In this document: one piece after another, positions 5,660 through 10,110 of the stretch
How positions within the stretch are numbered: position 1 is the first letter of the stretch
How the letters are laid out: the number at the start of each line of letters is the position of its first letter
From: Micavibrio aeruginosavorus
GTDB lineage: Bacteria; Pseudomonadota; Alphaproteobacteria; Micavibrionales; Micavibrionaceae
DNA length: 10,110 bases
Direction: 5' to 3'
Assembly (NCBI GenBank): GCA_003240795.1
Contig: QFNK01000038.1
Coordinates: 1-10,110 of the forward strand
The notes under the pieces: generated by a model
What the model was told of the DNA's origin: nothing
Database searches by the model: none
The model's input: only the letters and a program-made list of their open reading frames with translations
Program-made: the position numbers and the translations under genes

Positions 5660-7366
5660 TTATTTGATCTTTGGCTGAATCTCGAACTGGTGGAACGGGG
5701 GGGGCGAAGAAATCGTCCATTCCAGCGTCATGCACTGCGGCGCGACGTTCCAGTAGTTCGCACCCACGCGGCGGCCGAAGCACACCGTATAAAGGGCGAT
5801 GATCAGGAACATGACAACGGAAATACCCGTCAGATAGGCGCCCATCGTGGAGATGTAGTTGAACAGGTGGTAGCCGTATTCCTGGTTCGCCAAAAACTTG
5901 ATCTTTTCGATCGGGTTGACGAACGGGCCCTGCATTTCCGGCGGAACCGTCGGAGCCGGATAGTCCACGTAACGGCGCGGCATACCTTGCAGGCCGAGGA
6001 AGTGCTGCGGGAAGAACACCAGGTTCACACCGGTAAAGGTGACGAAGAAGTGCAGCTTGCCCGCCCATTCCGGATACTGGCGGCCGCAGATTTTGCCGAT
6101 CCAGTAGTAGAAGCCCGCGAACAGACCGAAGACGGCGCCGAGGGAAAGCACGTAGTGGAAGTGCGCGACAACGTAATATGTGTCGTGCAGGGACGTATCC
6201 ATACCTGCGTTCGCGAGGACAACGCCCGTGACGCCGCCGACCGTGAACAGGAAGATGAACCCGATCGCCCAGAGCATCGGCGTCTTGAACTCGATGGAGC
6301 CGCCCCACATCGTGGCGATCCAGGAGAAGATCTTGATACCCGTCGGAACGGCGATAATCAGCGTTGCGGCCGTAAAGTATGCCTGCGTGTTCAGGCTGAT
6401 CCCCGTCGTGTACATGTGGTGAGCCCACACGACGAAGCCGACGAAACCGATCGCCACCATCGCGTACGCCATGCCGAGATAGCCGAAGATCGGCTTCTTG
6501 GAGAAGGTGGACACGATGTGGGAGATGATACCGAAGGCCGGCAGGATCATGATGTAAACTTCAGGGTGACCGAAGAACCAGAACAAGTGCTGGAACAGGA
6601 GCGGGTCGCCGCCGAGTTCAGGGTTGAAGAACGCCGTGCCGAAGTTACGGTCCGTCAGCAGCATCGTGATCGCGCCGCCCAGAACAGGAACGGACAGAAC
6701 GAGCAGGAACGCCGTGACAAGCATAGCCCATGCGAACAAAGGCATTTTGTGGAGCGTCATGCCCGGTGCGCGCATGTTGAAGATGGTCGTGATGAAGTTG
6801 GCCGCGCCGAGGATCGAGCTGGCACCGGCAAGGTGGAGCGCGAAAATCGCGAGGTCAACGGACATGCCGGGGTGGCCGGCCGTGCTGGACAGCGGCGGGT
6901 AGATCGTCCAGCCCGTACCAGCGCCCATGCCAGGACCGCCGCTGACGAAAGCGGAGAGGAGCAGAAGCATGAAGGCCGGAACGATCAGCCAGAAGGAGAT
7001 GTTGTTCAAGCGCGGGAATGCCATGTCCGGCGCGCCGATCATCAGCGGCACGAACCAGTTGCCAAAACCGCCGATCAGGCCGGGCATGACGACGAAGAAG
7101 ACCATGATCAGGCCGTGCGCCGTAACCCAGACGTTCCACTGGTGACCGTTTTCAGCCAGCTGCAAGCCCGGATCGCCCAGTTCGTGACGCATCATCATGG
7201 AGAACCATCCGCCGATCAGCGCGGCTAGGATGGAGAAGATGATGTAGAGCGTACCGATATCCTTGTGGTTCGTGGACATGAACCAACGGGCGAAGAAGCC
7301 CGGCTTGTGATCATGTGCGTGATCGTCACCGTGATGGTCTGGTGCGGCGTGAGTATGTGCAGTCAT
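5660..7366 (-). CDS. ctaD: Cytochrome c oxidase subunit I, aa3 type
   Basis: Catalytic subunit of the proton-pumping oxidase: it reduces O2 to water at the heme a3-CuB centre. The 568 residues contain all expected ligands: His84 (VTAHGL) and His404 for heme a, His402 for heme a3 (VVAHFHYV), and His267, His316 and His317 for CuB. His267 and Tyr271 lie in GHPEVYI and would form the cross-linked pair. Proton-path residues are Asp114 (GAPDMAFPR), Asn103 and Glu269 for the D path and Lys345 (PTGIKIFSW) for the K path, which makes it an A1 oxidase. About twelve membrane helices are visible. The N-terminus is His-rich, with seven His in the first 20 residues. ATG 7366 follows AGGAG by ten bases. It lies 43 bases after ctaC, and its stop is followed at once by a terminator. 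Confidence 0.98.
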   Translation of the reverse strand: MTAHTHAAPDHHGDDHAHDHKPGFFARWFMSTNHKDIGTLYIIFSILAALIGGWFSMMMRHELGDPGLQLAENGHQWNVWVTAHGLIMVFFVVMPGLIGGFGNWFVPLMIGAPDMAFPRLNNISFWLIVPAFMLLLLSAFVSGGPGMGAGTGWTIYPPLSSTAGHPGMSVDLAIFALHLAGASSILGAANFITTIFNMRAPGMTLHKMPLFAWAMLVTAFLLVLSVPVLGGAITMLLTDRNFGTAFFNPELGGDPLLFQHLFWFFGHPEVYIMILPAFGIISHIVSTFSKKPIFGYLGMAYAMVAIGFVGFVVWAHHMYTTGISLNTQAYFTAATLIIAVPTGIKIFSWIATMWGGSIEFKTPMLWAIGFIFLFTVGGVTGVVLANAGMDTSLHDTYYVVAHFHYVLSLGAVFGLFAGFYYWIGKICGRQYPEWAGKLHFFVTFTGVNLVFFPQHFLGLQGMPRRYVDYPAPTVPPEMQGPFVNPIEKIKFLANQEYGYHLFNYISTMGAYLTGISVVMFLIIALYTVCFGRRVGANYWNVAPQCMTLEWTISSPPPFHQFEIQPKIK

Positions 7367-7409
7367 TCTTCTTCGGCTCCTGTTATCTTTGGCCTGTTAG
7401 TTTAAGTCG

Positions 7410-8327
7410 TTATTGGTTTACAGCGGTTTTTGCGTTCTGTGCGCCTCTGTACTTCGCATCGAAGTCCAGGCTCTGGACGCAGGCGCGGGACGGGAAGTCC
7501 GCTTTGCTTTCCGCGCCGTCGCCTTTCATACAGGCGATCCATGCGTTGTAGTCTTCCGTCGGAACGGCATAAACGGCGATCGGCATGGAAGCGTGACGGA
7601 TACCGCAGATTTCAGAGCACTGGCCGTAGTAAATGCCCGGCTGTGTGATGCGGACCCATGTCTCGTTCGTGCGGCCTGGTACAGCGTCTTTCTTGACGCC
7701 GAACGCCGGAACCGTCCAGGAGTGGATGACGTCCGTTGCCGTCGTCAGGATCTGGATGTTCTGTTCCGTCGGCAGGACGATCGGGTTGTATGTTTCGAGC
7801 ATGCGGCGGCCTTTGCCGTCCGGAATGTACTGGTCGATTTCATTGTCCGCGATCATGTCGGCGTTGAATTCGAGGTTGTCGGCGTCAGGATACGTGTATG
7901 TCCAGCCCCACTGGTAGCCGGAGACTTTCAGCGTCATGTTGGCCTCGCCTTCAACCGGCGCAGGCGTACGGGCGAGGTAGAACAGCAGTTTGTAGGACGG
8001 AATGGCGATCAGCAGCAGGATGATAACCGGAATGATCGTCCAGACGACTTCCAGCATGACGTGGTGCGTTGTCTTGCTTGGGACGGGGTTTGCCTTGGCG
8101 TTGTACCGCAGCGCGACCCATCCCAGAAGCAGGAACACGAAAACGACGATCACGCTGATGACGATCAGCAGGATGTTGTCGTGGAAATGGTGCAGGCGCT
8201 CCATATTCGGGCTTGCGGGGGCCTGAAGGCCGAGATCCGTCGGTTTCGGCTCGAAAGCCAGTGCGGGGAACGATACGAGGATCGTCGCAATCAGGGAGGC
8301 CAGAAGGCGGGAAGCGAGCTTTGTCAT
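7410..8327 (-). CDS. ctaC: Cytochrome c oxidase subunit II with CuA centre
   Basis: Membrane-anchored subunit that takes electrons from cytochrome c through the binuclear CuA centre. I start it at ATG 8327 (305 residues): the product then opens with a signal peptide ending PALA at residue 24. The longer frame would need TTG 8363 and would put 12 residues before the signal. Two membrane helices lie at about 50-73 and 92-116 (with LEVVWTIIP). The aromatic entry patch is YQWGWTYTYP (138-147). CuA ligands are His202, Cys237, Glu239, Cys241, His245 and Met248 in GQCSEICGIRHASMP. After the cupredoxin domain a tail of about 45 residues carries Cys266 and Cys283, which is unusual. Neither start has a clear ribosome site. 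It heads the locus, and its promoter should lie in the divergent region to the right. Confidence 0.96.
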   Translation of the reverse strand: MTKLASRLLASLIATILVSFPALAFEPKPTDLGLQAPASPNMERLHHFHDNILLIVISVIVVFVFLLLGWVALRYNAKANPVPSKTTHHVMLEVVWTIIPVIILLLIAIPSYKLLFYLARTPAPVEGEANMTLKVSGYQWGWTYTYPDADNLEFNADMIADNEIDQYIPDGKGRRMLETYNPIVLPTEQNIQILTTATDVIHSWTVPAFGVKKDAVPGRTNETWVRITQPGIYYGQCSEICGIRHASMPIAVYAVPTEDYNAWIACMKGDGAESKADFPSRACVQSLDFDAKYRGAQNAKTAVNQ

Positions 8328-8524
8328 GGCAAATGGTCTGTTTGTCGTTAGTGTTGCGTTCAAAATTGGGTCTGGTGCGCCGTTTGGGAGGCGTTTATTC
8401 TGCAGGAAAGCAAAAGAACGCTTTCTTGCTTAATTCTGTCATGTTCTTACTCCGAAATACAGGGCATGAAAAGGGAAAAAGTGGCTTTGCGCTAAGGCCT
8501 TAAACACATTTTCTATGAAAGGAT
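8328..8524. promoter_or_regulatory. Divergent intergenic region between ctaC and the MAPEG gene
   Basis: This 197-base non-coding stretch must hold the promoter of the ctaC-ctaD transcript (minus) and that of the MAPEG gene (plus). It is more AT-rich than the flanking genes. I see no textbook -35/-10 pair that I trust on either strand. A perfect 10-base palindrome, TAAGGCCTTA, lies at 8493-8502 near the plus-strand gene and could be an operator. A stem-loop and a short open frame with a good ribosome site lie at 8395-8454. Promoter function is inferred from position only. Confidence 0.5.
8395..8442 (-). CDS. Possible 15-codon leader peptide upstream of ctaC
   Basis: On the minus strand, GGAGT (8449-8453) is followed after six bases by ATG 8442 and a 15-residue frame, MTELSKKAFFCFPAE, ending in TAA at 8395. 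The spacing of the ribosome site is better than that of ctaC itself, which begins 67 bases further on. An imperfect stem-loop (8408-8431, arms AAGCAAAAG and CTTTCTTGCTT) lies inside the frame. It could be a translated leader or control peptide, or chance. No amino acid dominates strongly, though three of the 15 residues are Phe. Confidence 0.3.
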   Translation of the reverse strand: MTELSKKAFFCFPAE

Positions 8525-8929
8525 ATGTTCGTGATTACAATCTTTTACGCAGGCGTTTTGGCGCTGGTTTATATCTTTCTGACGGCGCGTGTCATTCACG
8601 GGCGCTATACCGGGCGGATCGGCATGGGAACGGGCGGCGACGAGGCGTTCGCGCGCAAGGTGCGTGTGCACGGCAACTTCGCGGAGTTTGCGCCCTTTGC
8701 CCTGCTGCTCCTGTTTCTGGTCGATTATTCGCAATATAACCCCATCATTATTCATATTATCGGGATTGCGCTTGTCGCGGGCCGCCTTCTTCACGCGTGG
8801 GGATTGTCCGGCAGCGGCGGAGCTTCGTTCGGGCGCGCGGCGGGTATGATCCTGACGCTGCTGGTCATCGCCGTCTGCGCGATCCTGCTGCTCTGGAAAT
8901 TCTTTGTCCTGCGCCTGACGGGATTTTAG
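8525..8929 (+). CDS. MAPEG family membrane protein (YecN-like)
   Basis: Small integral membrane protein of the MAPEG superfamily (eicosanoid and glutathione metabolism relatives; bacterial function mostly unknown). The 134 residues show four hydrophobic segments. The family core is RKVRVHGNFAEFAPFALLLL, followed by IHIIGIALVAGRLLHAWGL, very like E. coli YecN. The Arg-His-Gly-Asn and Glu of the first motif are the conserved glutathione-site type residues. The drawn start ATG 8525 lies only one base after the ribosome site AAAGGA (8518-8523). GTG 8531, two codons on, lies seven bases from it and is the better-spaced start; it would give a product beginning MITIFYAGVLAL, as in many homologues. 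It is divergent from ctaC, and its stop overlaps the stop of the convergent rsmE hybrid. Confidence 0.9.
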   Translation: MFVITIFYAGVLALVYIFLTARVIHGRYTGRIGMGTGGDEAFARKVRVHGNFAEFAPFALLLLFLVDYSQYNPIIIHIIGIALVAGRLLHAWGLSGSGGASFGRAAGMILTLLVIAVCAILLLWKFFVLRLTGF

Positions 8930-10110
8930 AGGTTTATGATCGAAAGCGCCGCAGCGACGGCGGTTTCGGAGCGCAGGATGTTCTTGCCCAATGATACCGG
9001 ACGCGTGAAGGCGTGGGAGACGATGTCCTCTTTCTCCTCCAGCGTAAAACCGCCGGACGGGCCGACCAGCAGGGCGCACTCATAATCCACGCCGCGCGGG
9101 ACGGGGTCTATGCCCATGCGCTCGACAGCGGCGAGCATGGGGACGTTTTCCGGCCAGCTTTCCAGTTTGTCATGCAGGCTTTCGATCTTGTGAAGCTGCG
9201 GCAGGTCCATCCGTTCACACTGCTCCGTCGCCTCGATAATCTGGGCGAGGATGCGCTCGTCATTGATTTTGCGCATGTCGGTGTTCTGGGTGAGGACGGG
9301 GTGCAGGTCGGTGGCGCCCAGCTCGACCGCCTTTTCGATGATCCAGTCCATGCGCTCCTTCTTGATCGGCGCGAAGAGGAGGTGGAGCCTGTGCGGCGGA
9401 TTGCGCTGTTCGCGGATGCGGTTTTCGATCGTCACCTCTATATGGCGTTTTTCGATCTTTTCGAGGCGGGCGACATATTCGCCGTCCTTGCCGTTGAAAA
9501 TACGCACGGCCTGACCCGGCGCGGCGCGCATGACATTCCGCAGATAATGATGGACGTCCCCCTCCAGCGAAAGGCCTAAACCCTCGCCGAGCGGCAGGTC
9601 GGTGTCGCTCTTCGCTTCAGTTGTTTGCAGATAAGAGGTCAGGTCAGCGAACGGGCGTCCGACGCCGATCGGAGGTAGCTGGTTGGGATCGCCGACCAGG
9701 ATCAGTCGCTGGACATGCGCGAGGTCAAGCGCGTCCAGGACAGCCGCAAGGTCGTCCATCGTGAGCATCGAACATTCGTCGATGACCACGGTCTTTTCCT
9801 TGCGGTACTTTTCTTTGCCGTGGAATCGCGGCCGCTGGCGGACACGGTCGTATCGCCCCAGCTCGTTCAGGAACTGAGCGACGGTCATCGCCTCGGCATT
9901 GGCGGCCTTGCCAAGCCGGACCCGCGCCTTCCCGGTCGGAGCCAGCAGCAGGATGCCATCGCGAGCGAGCGTCTCATTGAGCAGGAGCGCTCCCATCACC
10001 GACGTCTTGCCGGTGCCGGCCCGTCCCACGAGCGCCGTCAGACGTCGGGAGGTCACGCGCGCGAGTGCGGTCGCCTGTTCGTCGATGGCGAGGACGTGCC
10101 GCGCGTTCTT
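8926..10110 (-). CDS. rsmE: Hybrid frame: truncated RecD-like helicase motor joined to 16S rRNA m3U1498 methyltransferase RsmE (5' end outside window)
   Basis: One frame stays open from the window edge to TAA at 8926 (394 codons visible). Residues 1 to about 163 are the first RecA-like domain of a superfamily 1 RecD-type helicase: Walker A GRAGTGKT (29-36), motif Ia APTGKA, Walker B VIDECSM (109-115), motif III GDPNQLPP (140-147), then RPFADL. From about residue 169 the frame is RsmE, the SPOUT methyltransferase that modifies U1498 of 16S rRNA: HHYLRNVMR and FNGKDGEY of the PUA-like part, FAPIKKERMDWIIEKAVELGA, and the knot with GPSGG (350-354) and LGKNILRSETA. GPSGG replaces the usual GPEGG. 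The helicase lacks its second motor domain. RsmE lacks roughly its first 15-20 residues and has no ATG, GTG or TTG between the helicase part and its Asn-Val-Met. GTG 10056 is an internal codon, not a convincing start. A chimeric assembly, or a recombination scar, is likelier than a working fusion. Confidence 0.85.
   Translation of the reverse strand, partial: KNARHVLAIDEQATALARVTSRRLTALVGRAGTGKTSVMGALLLNETLARDGILLLAPTGKARVRLGKAANAEAMTVAQFLNELGRYDRVRQRPRFHGKEKYRKEKTVVIDECSMLTMDDLAAVLDALDLAHVQRLILVGDPNQLPPIGVGRPFADLTSYLQTTEAKSDTDLPLGEGLGLSLEGDVHHYLRNVMRAAPGQAVRIFNGKDGEYVARLEKIEKRHIEVTIENRIREQRNPPHRLHLLFAPIKKERMDWIIEKAVELGATDLHPVLTQNTDMRKINDERILAQIIEATEQCERMDLPQLHKIESLHDKLESWPENVPMLAAVERMGIDPVPRGVDYECALLVGPSGGFTLEEKEDIVSHAFTRPVSLGKNILRSETAVAAALSIINL
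9598..9640 (-). other. Junction between helicase and RsmE sequences
   Basis: Recognisable helicase sequence fades after RPFADLTSYLQ, and recognisable RsmE sequence begins at about TDLPLGEG. The join therefore lies in roughly 43 bases here. No insertion-sequence end, direct repeat or start codon is visible at the point of fusion. Confidence 0.6.
9640..10110 (-). other. Superfamily 1 (RecD-like) helicase N-terminal motor segment
   Basis: This part of the hybrid frame is the helicase half. The upstream residues DEQATALARVT, before Walker A, match the usual lead-in of such helicases, so the protein continues beyond the right edge of the window. The order Walker A, Ia, Walker B and III is intact, but motifs IV-VI are absent, so it could not work as a helicase alone. 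By hand count GC is about 66% here against about 62% in the RsmE half, a small shift that fits, but does not prove, a different origin. Confidence 0.8.

Noticed and set aside
5598..6428. Upstream extension of the deoxyribosyltransferase frame into ctaD
   Set aside because: The frame stays open through the terminator and into ctaD in another phase, but that part is Arg-rich nonsense. The family fold begins at about 5597, so this is not a fusion protein.
5642..7228. A 528-codon open frame on the plus strand opposite ctaD
   Set aside because: It is antisense to a gene with every catalytic residue intact. Its product is very rich in Arg, Asp, Glu and His with no domain, which is typical of the reverse frame of a GC-rich membrane protein.
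8486..8515. Promoter-like TTGCGC and TTTCTA boxes 17 bases apart before the MAPEG gene
   Set aside because: Transcription would start at or after the ribosome site, which would remove it from the message. The boxes also match the consensus poorly.
8513..9079. A 188-codon minus-strand frame opposite the MAPEG gene
   Set aside because: Its translation is charged and repetitive with no hydrophobic core. The MAPEG motifs on the other strand explain this region.

Overview
The window reads as a segment of an alphaproteobacterial chromosome of roughly 55-60% GC (eye estimate). The order cannot be fixed from sequence alone. The evidence is a complete aa3-type (A1 heme-copper) cytochrome c oxidase locus in the alphaproteobacterial style, with Cox11/CtaG, a CoxF-like microprotein and heme O synthase near the structural subunits, plus protein sequences typical of that class. 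The right edge may be the end of an assembled contig, because the last gene is a suspicious hybrid.

Layout, right to left along the minus strand. ctaC (subunit II, 7410-8327) and ctaD (subunit I, 5660-7366) form a pair closed by a strong intrinsic terminator at 5629-5654. After it come a nucleoside 2-deoxyribosyltransferase-like gene (5025-5597), ilvA (threonine ammonia-lyase, 3439-4971), an 80-residue membrane protein (3187-3429), ctaB (heme O synthase, 2249-3139), a 40-residue CoxF-like membrane microprotein (2127-2249), a YdfG-like short-chain dehydrogenase (1355-2134), ctaG/cox11 (786-1355) and ctaE (subunit III, 1-741, cut by the window edge). ctaB, the microprotein, the dehydrogenase and ctaG are joined by overlapping stop and start codons, so they are almost certainly one translationally coupled unit.

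To the right of ctaC, and divergent from it, a MAPEG-family membrane protein lies on the plus strand (8525-8929). Its stop codon overlaps the stop of the convergent minus-strand frame 8926-10110. That frame is a hybrid: its N-terminal part is the first half of a RecD-like superfamily 1 helicase motor, running in from beyond the window, and its C-terminal part is RsmE, the 16S rRNA U1498 methyltransferase, without its own start and first residues. An assembly chimera or a recombination scar is more likely than a working fusion.

How it fits together: CtaC, CtaD and CtaE are the catalytic core of a proton-pumping terminal oxidase. CtaB makes heme O, the precursor of heme A. CtaG delivers copper to CuB. 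The microprotein is probably an assembly accessory. The deoxyribosyltransferase, IlvA and the dehydrogenase are metabolic genes set into the cox cluster. No mobile element, CRISPR array, tRNA or rRNA was seen, and I found no convincing new biological system. The items most worth checking are the hybrid gene, the split cox cluster with an internal terminator, the short genes, and a short leader frame upstream of ctaC.
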